Numbered from the stretch's first letter, positions 1-7,321 are shown. The stretch is 15,570 bases of DNA from Flaviramulus sp. (GCA_023255235.1 JALRJA010000084.1:1-15570); one strand, 5' to 3'. Program-made: numbers and translations. The notes: generated by a model not told the origin, from the letters alone.

Positions 1-1036
1 ATGCAGAGAGTAAGTAAGTTGCTCCTACGCCATTAAAGTTTATTGTGTTAGCGGTAAACAGAGCGTCAAAAGCAGCACTATCTCCAAATGTAGCTGTTCC
101 ACCTACATCGATAAGACCTCCCCAATATCCTGTGTAAGGTCCAGAACAAGAAAAATTATTTATTACAATGACCTCGCCTCCACCTCCCCAACGCTCTAAA
201 CCGTTGGTTGATGTTAGATTATTGTAGGTTGCACGACCACCTCCATTGTAAGTATAGAGTTGTGCTTTATTATCTCCAGTAGGAGAAAAATTCACGTTGT
301 AATAAGTGAGATCCCACCCGTTATTTATATTAGATTCACCTTGATAGAATCTTCCGTTAATTAGGTTTATAGTGGAAGTGCCTGAATTTAAGGTGAAATT
401 ATTTGTTGTTCGCACATTCCAGTTTCCACTGGTGCCTAAATTAACGATTGAGGAGCCTAATGTTAAAGCTCGTACGTTAGCATTTTCACTACTGAAACTA
501 TTAATATTTAAAGTATAACTATTTGTAATTACAGACCCATGTTTGAGATTAAACGTAGAAGAAGACGTGAGTTCGTCTTGTAAGGTCCATTCTCCACCAA
601 TGCCATTAAAGGTTAGGTTGCCTAAAGTATGACCAGCTGTTGTTAATGTATGACCAGTAGTTGTAGCTTCTAGTTGAAAATTAGTAGCGTTAATGGACAT
701 AGCTTCAACTAAACCTATTGAACCATAGACTAATAGTGTTTTAGAATTCCCATTGAAAGTAGGGCTGTTGGTCACACCAGTAAAATCAATGTTATTACAC
801 ATTAAATCATTGTTGTCTAATGTTACTGTCTGTCCGGTTGCATCAAAAGAATTGGCATCAAAAAAAACATTATCTAAAGACGTAGGAACTTGATTATGCA
901 AGTCTGTTCCACCTGAAGTTGTGGCCCAATGAATTGTTTCGGTCCAGTTTCCTGAACCGCCAACCCAAAAATAGTCGCTTTGAGCGAATCCATTAAAGAA
1001 TGTTAATGTTAAAAATAACGTAATAATTTTTTTCAT
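1..1036 (-). CDS. Secreted surface protein with WVGG..NW repeat-type domain (N-terminal part, runs off left edge)
   Basis: The reverse frame is open from ATG at 1036 to the window edge, giving 345 visible residues with no stop; the C-terminus lies outside. Residues 1-18 form a signal peptide (Lys-Lys, a Leu/Phe-rich core, then NGFA before Gln19), so the protein is exported by Sec. The mature part opens with WVGGSGNW (residues 24-31), then HWATTSGG and a VFFDANSF stretch. This opening is common in large flavobacterial extracellular proteins that end in a type IX secretion sorting domain or gliding-associated C-terminal domain. The rest is Asn/Thr/Ser/Gly-rich with alternating beta-strand character and few charges, suggesting a beta-helix or beta-sandwich adhesin. 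Two cysteines are visible (in LMCNN and FSCSG). The sorting domain is inferred, not seen. The gene diverges from the AraC-type regulator and may be its target. Exact substrate or partner is unknown. Confidence 0.85.
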   Translation of the reverse strand, partial: MKKIITLFLTLTFFNGFAQSDYFWVGGSGNWTETIHWATTSGGTDLHNQVPTSLDNVFFDANSFDATGQTVTLDNNDLMCNNIDFTGVTNSPTFNGNSKTLLVYGSIGLVEAMSINATNFQLEATTTGHTLTTAGHTLGNLTFNGIGGEWTLQDELTSSSTFNLKHGSVITNSYTLNINSFSSENANVRALTLGSSIVNLGTSGNWNVRTTNNFTLNSGTSTINLINGRFYQGESNINNGWDLTYYNVNFSPTGDNKAQLYTYNGGGRATYNNLTSTNGLERWGGGGEVIVINNFSCSGPYTGYWGGLIDVGGTATFGDSAAFDALFTANTINFNGVGATYLLSA

Positions 1037-1069
1037 GACTAAGTTTTAAAATGGTTAATTAGTTTCAAA

Positions 1070-1077
1070 CAAAAATA
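1070..1077 (-). promoter_or_regulatory. Candidate -7 promoter element of the surface-protein gene
   Basis: Read on the minus strand the bases are TATTTTTG, a full match to the Bacteroidota -7 consensus TAnnTTTG. It lies 33 bp upstream of the ATG at 1036. No good TTTG -33 element sits at the expected spacing, so activator dependence is possible. Confidence 0.4.
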
Positions 1078-1119
1078 CACACTATGTAAACCGGTGTTTT
1101 TAAAATTGCAAGAAATAAA

Positions 1120-1153
1120 GTCCAAATAAAAACTAGTTATGTCCAAATAAAAA
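1120..1153. promoter_or_regulatory. Two 13-bp direct repeats at 21-bp spacing, candidate AraC-type operator
   Basis: GTCCAAATAAAAA occurs exactly at 1120-1132 and again at 1141-1153. The start-to-start distance is 21 bp, about two helical turns. AraC-family regulators classically bind tandem half-sites at this spacing on one helix face. The repeats lie between two divergent genes, one of which (1186-2265) encodes an AraC-type protein. They sit 33-66 bp upstream of that gene's start and about 40-75 bp upstream of the candidate -7 box of the opposite gene. Binding is inferred from position and spacing only. Confidence 0.5.
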
Positions 1154-1185
1154 TCATACATTGGGCGCTTAATGTTAAACAAAAT

Positions 1186-2265
1186 ATGGGAAATCAAATT
1201 ATCAATATTGTCTTAATACTGCTTTTAGGATTAATTGTTTTTCTTTTTGTTAAACGCAATAATGCAAATAAATTTCACTTAGATTATATTATCATTCATA
1301 CGTTTTTATTGCTGGTGTCTACTATTATATACAAGGGTATTAACTTTAATACTGTTGAGATAATCTTTTTTGACCTTATCAATATATTACATATCACTTC
1401 TTTTGTATTTTTAATCTTGCACGTAGAATCTGCAATAAAAGGTTCAAAATCTAAAATCAACTGGGTTTTTTTCATTCCAATTATTTTTTATTTTTTGATT
1501 ATTATTCTAAATTATTTTGGCGTTTATATATTGCATTACAAAACAAAAAAAGTATATTTTTTATTACTTCAAATAGTAGACCCCATTTACTTCAGCGATA
1601 AGTTGCTCATAAAATTAGTGGGGAATGTTGCTTTACTTGTATACCTTTTTAAATTATGTATGGACCACATAAATTCGTCTGTTACAATTAAAAAAATTCG
1701 GTTGTATAAGATTTGGATTTACAGCTATCTTTTTCTTTTATTTGAAACCTTGTTATTGAATTGTAGCTATTATTTCAGTTTTTTGAACCCTGTTTTTGAT
1801 AACTCTATTCATTTGATTGTTAGAATAAATGTTGTTTCGTCTCTCCTTTTTTTTCTTGCAAATCCAGTACTCTTAAATTATTTACCTCTCATAAAAAGGA
1901 TACATATTTTTGACCCAGCAATGCTTGAGGATACCTTTATAATGGTAAAAAACCTATTTCAAAATGAACGTCTTTACTTAAAGAAGAGGCTAACCATTGA
2001 AGATGTTGTGATTAGAGTTGATTCTACCAAAAAAAAGGTTCAAAAAGCGATACTTGTTAATACACAATTAAATTTTAATGACTTTGTAAACGCTTACAGG
2101 GTTGAAAAATCTATCGAGCTTATAAATAATAATTACTTGATCAAAATGAATTTAAAATCGTTAGCTATTGCCTCTGGATTTAATTCACATCAAACGTTTT
2201 TTAGGGCTTTTAAAAAAGTAAAAGGATGTACTCCAACAGAATACAGGAAACAGATTTTTAAATAG
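1186..2265 (+). CDS. Membrane-anchored AraC-family transcriptional regulator (7 TM + HTH)
   Basis: The 359-residue product has about seven hydrophobic segments (roughly residues 4-22, 31-50, 57-80, 92-116, 141-159, 173-198 and 207-231). A linker follows, then a C-terminal AraC-type double helix-turn-helix at about 258-357. The second HTH carries the family hallmarks: LKSLAIASGFNSHQTFFRAFKKVKGCTPTEYRK (quoted in part; residues 323-355), including the A..SGF, F.R.FK and G.TP..YR positions. The N-terminal part resembles 7TM sensor regions and has no recognisable soluble ligand domain. The protein is therefore probably a one-component regulator that senses something in or across the inner membrane while bound to DNA. 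The start is the first ATG after the direct repeats at 1120-1153. Those repeats may be its own operator and may also control the divergent surface-protein gene. Ligand and targets are unknown. Confidence 0.9.
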   Translation: MGNQIINIVLILLLGLIVFLFVKRNNANKFHLDYIIIHTFLLLVSTIIYKGINFNTVEIIFFDLINILHITSFVFLILHVESAIKGSKSKINWVFFIPIIFYFLIIILNYFGVYILHYKTKKVYFLLLQIVDPIYFSDKLLIKLVGNVALLVYLFKLCMDHINSSVTIKKIRLYKIWIYSYLFLLFETLLLNCSYYFSFLNPVFDNSIHLIVRINVVSSLLFFLANPVLLNYLPLIKRIHIFDPAMLEDTFIMVKNLFQNERLYLKKRLTIEDVVIRVDSTKKKVQKAILVNTQLNFNDFVNAYRVEKSIELINNNYLIKMNLKSLAIASGFNSHQTFFRAFKKVKGCTPTEYRKQIFK

Positions 2266-2383
2266 AAGAGCTGTCATTATAGACTGAAAGTTTATAGTGT
2301 TGGTTTAGAAAACAACTCATTTTGGTGTACAAAGTTGAGCTATCATCTTTTTTTGGTCGAAGGGTTTTTTAGTTTTTAAACGT

Positions 2384-3805
2384 TTATTTTAATTGTAAAC
2401 AATTGGCAATTGTGAGCATTTTTTCACGTGTTAACCTGCCTCTTTTATAATTATTAACCGAAACCACAAACCGATTTCCGGGAAACGACAACTCGTCAGG
2501 ATATTTGTCTCTATCAATTACGCCTTTATTATCCAAAACATCAATTAATTCATAAGATCTTTTATTTTTTTTTGAATCAATATACAATGTGTTATATACC
2601 AGATTAACTTTATTTTGATTTAATAAATCAAAAAAGGAAACTCCCCATGAGTTATTATCCTCTCCATTAAAGCAAACCGTAGTTTGCCAATGCCCTACCA
2701 TTTTTTTAGACCAATTGGCATATCTTCGCCTACGGGCGTATTCGTTTGTTAGTTTTTTTGAATAAACAGAAATAAATGGGTCATCTACACCACAAGTGTT
2801 AGGTATTGTGTAAAAGGCATTATAAAACTCATCATAGGAACTCAACCCATCTGTATCGCCCAAATCTTCAATAATTTCAATAATTTCATCATCTGTTTTG
2901 TCTGTAGATTGCGAAAACACGAGGTATTTAGAATCTTTAGAAACCAAACAAAAATAGGTTCTCAAATACGATTTACTTTGTTTTGGCTGAATGGTTACTT
3001 TATAGCCTTGTAATTTTTGAAATGCTGATATTTTAACCTTTAACTTATCTTCAAAGGCGTAGTCTCCAGTATCCAAAATTAGCTCGGCAAAATAGTTAGC
3101 AATACTTTGGTTTGTTAATAGCTCATCGTCTAGAGGGTTTAAATCTAAATTGTCTTTGAGTTCAATTATATCTAAGGTTACTCTATCTCCAAAGAGGTTG
3201 TCTTCATAAATCACTTCAGCAATAGCTTTTGATTTTTTCATAAGACTTGACATATAAATGCCTCTTGGGAGATCGTGTTTTATATTATCAAAAGCAGCTC
3301 GATATTTGCTCATATCGGCTAAAGAATCAGGACAATTGGTTACAAAAAAACTTTGTACAATGAAATTTTTATCATCTGGAAACTTATTAATTATATTATA
3401 AATCTTTTGGGGAACATTCGGTTTCTGTGACTGAAGTCTTTGGCGCTCGCTTAAATGGTTTTCAAAATCTAAATCAAGATTTTTTTCAATGATTTGATAG
3501 TTTATTATTTTAAGCTGCTCAATATCGATGCTAGATTCTAACGATTTCTTATATTCCTTTATATCATCAATTGATTTTTCTGCACCTGTTAAAACCCTGT
3601 ACCAATTTCCATCATTTGTTTCTTCAGAAATGATATATGAATTGACTCCTTGATCTTCTAATCTGTCTCGAATATCTAAAGCTTTATAATAACTTCTAAC
3701 CTCTTTTACTTGTAAAGCATAAGGATTATCCTTATTAATTTTTGGGCTAGAACATGAAAAGATTATGATCAACAAAAGACCAAAACTTATATAATATTTC
3801 CTCAT
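2384..3805 (-). CDS. SPOR-domain lipoprotein with unrecognised C-terminal body
   Basis: The 473-residue product begins with a lipoprotein signal peptide (MRKYY, then a Leu/Ile-rich core) ending in IIFSC, with Cys18 as the probable lipidated residue. Residues about 28-91 look like a SPOR domain: YALQV at the start, an alternating helix with R..L...G, then YI and WYRVLTG. SPOR domains bind denuded peptidoglycan at division sites. Here the domain is at the N-terminus just after the lipid anchor, whereas it is usually C-terminal. Residues about 95-473 are mixed charged/hydrophobic, contain a W-rich stretch near 364-373 (NWSKKMVGHW) and match no family I recognise. The body has few cysteines (158, 286, 338, 378, 469). 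The protein probably faces the periplasm, attached to the inner or outer membrane. It is convergent with the AraC-type gene and downstream of the FGE-like gene, separated by 176 bp with a hairpin, so it is probably transcribed alone. The SPOR call is moderately sure; function of the body is unknown. Confidence 0.8.
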   Translation of the reverse strand: MRKYYISFGLLLIIIFSCSSPKINKDNPYALQVKEVRSYYKALDIRDRLEDQGVNSYIISEETNDGNWYRVLTGAEKSIDDIKEYKKSLESSIDIEQLKIINYQIIEKNLDLDFENHLSERQRLQSQKPNVPQKIYNIINKFPDDKNFIVQSFFVTNCPDSLADMSKYRAAFDNIKHDLPRGIYMSSLMKKSKAIAEVIYEDNLFGDRVTLDIIELKDNLDLNPLDDELLTNQSIANYFAELILDTGDYAFEDKLKVKISAFQKLQGYKVTIQPKQSKSYLRTYFCLVSKDSKYLVFSQSTDKTDDEIIEIIEDLGDTDGLSSYDEFYNAFYTIPNTCGVDDPFISVYSKKLTNEYARRRRYANWSKKMVGHWQTTVCFNGEDNNSWGVSFFDLLNQNKVNLVYNTLYIDSKKNKRSYELIDVLDNKGVIDRDKYPDELSFPGNRFVVSVNNYKRGRLTREKMLTIANCLQLK

Positions 3806-3829
3806 ATTTGATAATTTGTAATACCTTAA

Positions 3830-3837
3830 AAAAGATA
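3830..3837 (-). promoter_or_regulatory. Weak candidate -7 promoter element of the SPOR lipoprotein gene
   Basis: Minus-strand TATCTTTT matches TAnnTTTG at all but the last defined base. It lies about 24 bp upstream of the ATG at 3805. Such boxes are frequent by chance in AT-rich DNA. Confidence 0.25.
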
Positions 3838-3930
3838 ATAACTGTTTTATAAAACTCTAAATATAAAAAAATAAACCGACTCGAAAAATTCAGCTTCTGC
3901 CGCTAAAACCCTACTAAAGTCATTGAAAAC

Positions 3931-3972
3931 AATAGTGCAGACTTTGGTATACCAAATCTATTTATCACTATT
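3931..3972 (-). terminator. Two-part hairpin downstream of the FGE-like gene, candidate terminator
   Basis: Outer arms AATAGTG (3931-3937) and CACTATT (3966-3972) are perfect inverted repeats. Inside them lies the perfect 14-bp palindrome TTTGGTATACCAAA (3943-3956), extended by three more pairs (AGA/TCT) across a one-base bulge. The structure starts 10 nt after the stop codon of the FGE-like gene on the minus strand and is followed in that direction by GTTTTC, a short U-run. A weak intrinsic terminator or an RNA-stabilising 3' hairpin fits best; a protein-binding palindrome is the alternative. Confidence 0.5.
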
Positions 3973-3981
3973 AAAAACAGC

Positions 3982-5091
3982 TTAATTGTGTGTGCTAATT
4001 AAAAGCAGCATCTCTGGTGTTACAACCGTTCTAAAGCCCACGTGTTCTGCCGAAGAATCAGAACTTGTTCCCATTCTAGAAGACACTCTGTAACTAGCAC
4101 AATATGAATCGCTACATAAAAAAGAACCCCCTTTTATTATTTTTTCTTCAATATATAAATTATTAGGGTTATAGGCTTTGTTTGCTCCTTTGGGGTTTAT
4201 AGCAACGCTATCGGTTTCAAGCAATTCGTTGTAGTAGTTTACATTATACCAATCGGATGTGAACTCCCAAACGTTTCCTGCCATATCATACAGTCCAAAA
4301 CCATTTGGTGGATATGATTTTACCGGAGCGGTTCTTTCAAAACCATCTTCTAATGTGTTAAAAACAGGAAATTCGCCTTCCCAGCTATTTGCTTGTTTTG
4401 CTAGTTTAGATCTCTCATCACCCCAAAAATACGTGGTGTTTTCTCTGTTTCCTCTTGCTGCAAATTCCCATTCTGCTTCTGTGGGTAATCGTTTTCCTGC
4501 CCATTTACAATATGCTTCGGCATCTTGATAGCTTATGTGTACTACCGGATGATTTTCTTTACCTTCTAAAGTGCTTTGAGCTCCGTTTGGGTGTTTCCAA
4601 TTCACACCAATTGCCCATTGCCACCATTGTGAAAAATCGTATAAGTTGGGCACGCTTGATTTGGTTTTTTTAAACAATAAAGAACCCGGCTGTAAAATAG
4701 AATCATGTGGTTTTGGTGTGCCTGCGGGGAGTTGTTTTTTCATAAGCTCCCAATCAATTTCTCGTTCGGCTACAGTGAGGTAGCCCGTGGCATCAACAAA
4801 CTTAGAAAACTGTGCATTGGTTATTTCGGTAATATCCATAAAAAAACCATCTACTGTAACAGAGTGTTGCGGTTTTTCATGCATCATAGCCATTTTATCT
4901 TGTGGTACAGCGCCTTGTAAAAATGTGCCTCCCGGAATCCAAACCATTCCTTCTGGCGGGTTGGCAATCAAACTGTCTAAAGTGGTTTTGGTAATAGCAT
5001 TTTCATAGACATTATTTGTAGTGTTTTTATTCTTACAACCAATAAAAACCAATGCCCATATGACAACTATACTTATTTTTTTAAAACACAT
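3982..5091 (-). CDS. Formylglycine-generating-enzyme family lipoprotein (SUMF1/FGE-sulfatase domain) with both active-site cysteines
   Basis: The 369-residue product has a short lipoprotein signal ending in VFIGC (Cys19). An FGE-sulfatase fold spans about residues 47-357. Landmarks in order are MVWIPGGTF, DITEITNAQF, PVVHISYQDAEAYCKWAGKR, LPTEAEWEFAARG, GLYDMAGNVWEFTSDWY and KGGSFLCSDSYCASYR. The last motif aligns with the catalytic segment of true FGEs: Cys326 and Cys331 have the same five-residue offset as the Cu(I)-binding pair of human FGE (Cys336/Cys341), and the SSDSSAEHVGFR tail is also conserved. FGE oxidises a cysteine in type I sulfatases to formylglycine. Bacteroidota also use this fold for non-enzymatic gliding and secretion proteins (GldJ, GldK), which as I recall lack this pair. 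An enzymatic role is therefore plausible, but no sulfatase gene is in the window. A well-formed promoter box lies at 5118-5125, so it is probably its own transcription unit. Confidence 0.88.
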   Translation of the reverse strand: MCFKKISIVVIWALVFIGCKNKNTTNNVYENAITKTTLDSLIANPPEGMVWIPGGTFLQGAVPQDKMAMMHEKPQHSVTVDGFFMDITEITNAQFSKFVDATGYLTVAEREIDWELMKKQLPAGTPKPHDSILQPGSLLFKKTKSSVPNLYDFSQWWQWAIGVNWKHPNGAQSTLEGKENHPVVHISYQDAEAYCKWAGKRLPTEAEWEFAARGNRENTTYFWGDERSKLAKQANSWEGEFPVFNTLEDGFERTAPVKSYPPNGFGLYDMAGNVWEFTSDWYNVNYYNELLETDSVAINPKGANKAYNPNNLYIEEKIIKGGSFLCSDSYCASYRVSSRMGTSSDSSAEHVGFRTVVTPEMLLLISTHN

Positions 5092-5117
5092 TGTTTGTAA
5101 CTCTTTAATTAATAGAA

Positions 5118-5125
5118 CAAAGGTA
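5118..5125 (-). promoter_or_regulatory. -7 promoter element of the FGE-like gene
   Basis: Read on the minus strand the sequence is TACCTTTG, a full match to TAnnTTTG, 27 bp upstream of the ATG at 5091. The same octamer appears on the opposite strand at 5218-5225 in front of yicC. The 156-bp spacer thus holds two divergent promoters. Confidence 0.55.
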
Positions 5126-5217
5126 TTTATTAATTGACTTAAAAGCTAGTTTATTGAAAAGTAATCTGGTTAATTTTGACTTGTTTTTTATTTATTTTCT
5201 ATACTTGTGGTTTTAAT

Positions 5218-5225
5218 TACCTTTG
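5218..5225 (+). promoter_or_regulatory. -7 promoter element of the yicC-gmk-nadD operon
   Basis: TACCTTTG is a full match to the Bacteroidota -7 consensus TAnnTTTG. A start about 7 bp downstream gives a leader of roughly 15 nt before the ATG at 5248. The -33 region is T-rich but has no exact TTTG at ideal spacing. Confidence 0.55.
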
Positions 5226-5247
5226 TAAAACTTTAATATAGTTGTTT

Positions 5248-6105
5248 ATGATATTGTCAATGACGGGTTACGGAAAGTCAGTTTTTCAGTTACCAACCAA
5301 AAAAATAACCATAGAACTCAAATCGTTAAATAGTAAAAATTTAGATTTGAATATACGAATGCCTTCTATTTACAAAGAAAAAGAACTAAGTATAAGAAAA
5401 ACCCTTGCCGATAAATTAGAACGCGGAAAAATAGATTTTTCAATTTACGCCGAAACAACCGCCGAAGACACCTCAACTCAAATAAATACGCCTGTTGTTA
5501 AGCAGTATATAGAACAACTTAAAAAAGTGGTTAACGGCAACGAAATAGAACTGCTTAAAATGGCTGTTAGATTTCCTGATGCATTAAATACCGTGCGAGA
5601 AGAAATTGATGACAATGACTGGCAACTTATTGAAACCGAAATTAACAATGCCACTAATGATTTAATTGAGCATAGATTAAATGAAGGCAAGGTGCTAGAA
5701 AACGACTTTAACAATAGGGTAATTACTATTGAAAAATTGCTAAATGAAATCGCCGCTATAGATTCTCATAGAATTGAAGGTGTTCGTGAACGTTTGCTAA
5801 AAGGTGTTGAAGAATTACAAGAAAAGTATGACGAAAGTAGATTGGAGCAAGAATTGCTTTATTATATTGAAAAATTTGATATAACAGAAGAAAAAGTGCG
5901 TTTACAAAATCATTTAAATTATTTTACAGAATCTATAAATACCCATGAATCTAACGGAAAAAAGCTGGGTTTTATAAGCCAAGAAATAGGAAGAGAAATA
6001 AACACTATTGGCTCTAAAAGTAATTATGCTCCTATGCAACAGCTTGTGGTTCAAATGAAAGATGAACTTGAAAAAATTAAAGAACAATTATTAAACGTGC
6101 TTTAA
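5248..6105 (+). CDS. yicC: YicC-family endoribonuclease
   Basis: The 285-residue product opens with MILSMTGYGKS, matching the nearly invariant MI.SMTGYG start of YicC proteins. The frame could be extended to a TTG at 5242, but the family start and the promoter at 5218-5225 favour ATG 5248. The YicC-like N-terminal domain (about 1-155) contains IELKSLNSKNLDL. The C-terminal DUF1732 region (about 200-285) has RLEQELLYYIEKFDI.EE..RL..HL and the hallmark QEIGREINTIGSKSN followed by a helical QMKDELEKIKEQL end. E. coli YicC is an endoribonuclease; the role in Bacteroidota is inferred by homology. It is the first gene of an apparent operon with gmk and nadD, an arrangement known in Bacteroidota, linking RNA turnover with nucleotide metabolism. 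Length is normal. Confidence 0.93.
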   Translation: MILSMTGYGKSVFQLPTKKITIELKSLNSKNLDLNIRMPSIYKEKELSIRKTLADKLERGKIDFSIYAETTAEDTSTQINTPVVKQYIEQLKKVVNGNEIELLKMAVRFPDALNTVREEIDDNDWQLIETEINNATNDLIEHRLNEGKVLENDFNNRVITIEKLLNEIAAIDSHRIEGVRERLLKGVEELQEKYDESRLEQELLYYIEKFDITEEKVRLQNHLNYFTESINTHESNGKKLGFISQEIGREINTIGSKSNYAPMQQLVVQMKDELEKIKEQLLNVL

Positions 6106-6134
6106 GCAGAAACAGTAAAAACGCATATACATTA

Positions 6135-6725
6135 GTGATAAAACAACCAAACAACAAGCAAGGCAAACTCATTGTGTTTTCGGCACCTTCTGGCTCAGGA
6201 AAAACAACTATTGTTAGGCATTTATTAGGAATAGAAAAATTAAATTTAGAATTTTCTATATCTGCCACTTCACGAGAAAAACGAGGTAATGAAATTGATG
6301 GAAAAGATTATTATTTTCTAACTTTAAAAGAGTTTAAAAACAACATTAAAAACGAGGCGTTTTTAGAATGGGAAGAAGTGTATCGCGATAATTTTTACGG
6401 CACATTAAAAACAGAAGTAGAACGTATTTGGGCAAAAGGTAAAAATGTTATTTTTGATATTGATGTATCGGGCGGGCTTAGAATAAAACGAAAATTTCCA
6501 GAACAAACCTTAGCTATTTTTGTAAAACCACCAAGTATTGACGAGCTTAAAATTAGATTAAAAAAACGCCAAACAGAAAGTGTTGATAAAATTAATATGC
6601 GTGTTGCAAAATCATCAGCCGAATTGGCTACAGCACCTTTATTTGACGCTATAATTGTTAATGACTCTTTAAAAAAAGCACTCAAAGACGCCGAAATGGT
6701 AGTAAGTAATTTTGTTAACTCATAA
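6135..6725 (+). CDS. gmk: Guanylate kinase (GMP kinase), GTG start
   Basis: The 196-residue product is a cytosolic kinase converting GMP and ATP to GDP and ADP. The P-loop APSGSGKTT is at residues 17-25. The GMP-binding region follows with SATSREKRGNEIDGKDYYF, containing the family's S.T.R..R..E..G..Y.F pattern, and then EEVYRDNFYGT. DIDVSGG and the KRQTES lid region (aligned to R..R..) complete the fold. No in-frame ATG lies between the yicC stop and the conserved GKLIVFSAPSGSG segment. The GTG at 6135 is the best start and gives a normal short N-terminus. The gene begins 29 bp after yicC and ends 3 bp before nadD, which supports co-transcription. Confidence 0.95.
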   Translation: MIKQPNNKQGKLIVFSAPSGSGKTTIVRHLLGIEKLNLEFSISATSREKRGNEIDGKDYYFLTLKEFKNNIKNEAFLEWEEVYRDNFYGTLKTEVERIWAKGKNVIFDIDVSGGLRIKRKFPEQTLAIFVKPPSIDELKIRLKKRQTESVDKINMRVAKSSAELATAPLFDAIIVNDSLKKALKDAEMVVSNFVNS

Positions 6726-6728
6726 AAC

Positions 6729-7307
6729 ATGACTGTTGGATTGTATTTTGGCTCATTTAACCCTATTCATATTGGGCATTTGGTAATTGCAAACCACCTT
6801 GTAGAATTTAGCAACTTAGACCAAGTTTGGTTTGTTGTAACGCCTCATAATCCGTTTAAAAAAAAACATAGTTTACTTGATAATCACCAACGTTTAGAAA
6901 TGGTTTATAGAGCAACAAAAGACTATTCAAAACTAAAACCAAGTGCTATAGAATTTAACTTACCACAACCCAATTACACGGTTAATACATTGGCTTATTT
7001 ACAAGAAACATATCCTAATTATGAGTTTGCTTTAATTATGGGTGAAGACAACCTAAATAGCTTTCACAAGTGGAAAAACTATCAGGTTATTCTTGAAAAT
7101 CATCCTATATATGTGTATCCTAGATTGTCTAAAACCAATGGAAAAACCCCGCTTAAAGATCACAAAAAAATACACCGTATTGAAGCACCTATAATGGAAA
7201 TTTCTTCTACTTTTATTAGAAACGCTATTAAAAACGGTAAAAACATTAAACCATTATTACCCGAACCCGTTTGGACCTATCTTGACGAAATGAATTTTTA
7301 TAAATAA
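6729..7307 (+). CDS. nadD: Nicotinate-nucleotide adenylyltransferase
   Basis: The 192-residue enzyme transfers AMP from ATP to nicotinate mononucleotide to form deamido-NAD, the shared step of NAD synthesis. The nucleotidyltransferase signature GSFNPIHIGH is at residues 8-17 (the G.F.P.H.GH pattern). LIMGEDN, typical of NadD, lies mid-protein and ISSTFIR at 158-164 is the second ATP-binding motif. WF.VTPHNPFKKK (residues about 34-46) is also characteristic. The ATG lies 3 bp after the gmk stop, so translation is probably coupled. It is the last gene of the operon, and the next gene is convergent with only 13 bp between. Length is normal for the family and nothing looks degraded. Confidence 0.96.
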   Translation: MTVGLYFGSFNPIHIGHLVIANHLVEFSNLDQVWFVVTPHNPFKKKHSLLDNHQRLEMVYRATKDYSKLKPSAIEFNLPQPNYTVNTLAYLQETYPNYEFALIMGEDNLNSFHKWKNYQVILENHPIYVYPRLSKTNGKTPLKDHKKIHRIEAPIMEISSTFIRNAIKNGKNIKPLLPEPVWTYLDEMNFYK

Positions 7308-7308
7308 G

Positions 7309-7321
7309 GCGTTTAAAACGC
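7309..7321. terminator. Small inverted repeat between convergent nadD and antiporter genes, possible terminator
   Basis: GCGTTTAAAACGC is an inverted repeat with arms GCGTTT and AAACGC around a single A; in RNA it would fold as a 4-bp GC-rich stem with a short loop. On the plus strand it is followed after 4 nt by TTTTTT (7326-7330 region). It sits in the 13-bp gap between two convergent stop codons. The stem is short, so this is a weak candidate. Confidence 0.35.

Noticed and set aside
2266..2383. Possible terminator between the convergent AraC-type and SPOR lipoprotein genes
   Set aside because: There are T-runs (for example near 2347-2354) but no stem of convincing length next to them. The gap holds no open frame of note either.
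3844..3855. Perfect 12-bp palindrome GTTTTATAAAAC upstream of the SPOR lipoprotein gene
   Set aside because: It is made almost entirely of A and T, and such palindromes are frequent by chance in a genome this AT-rich. It has no second copy nearby.
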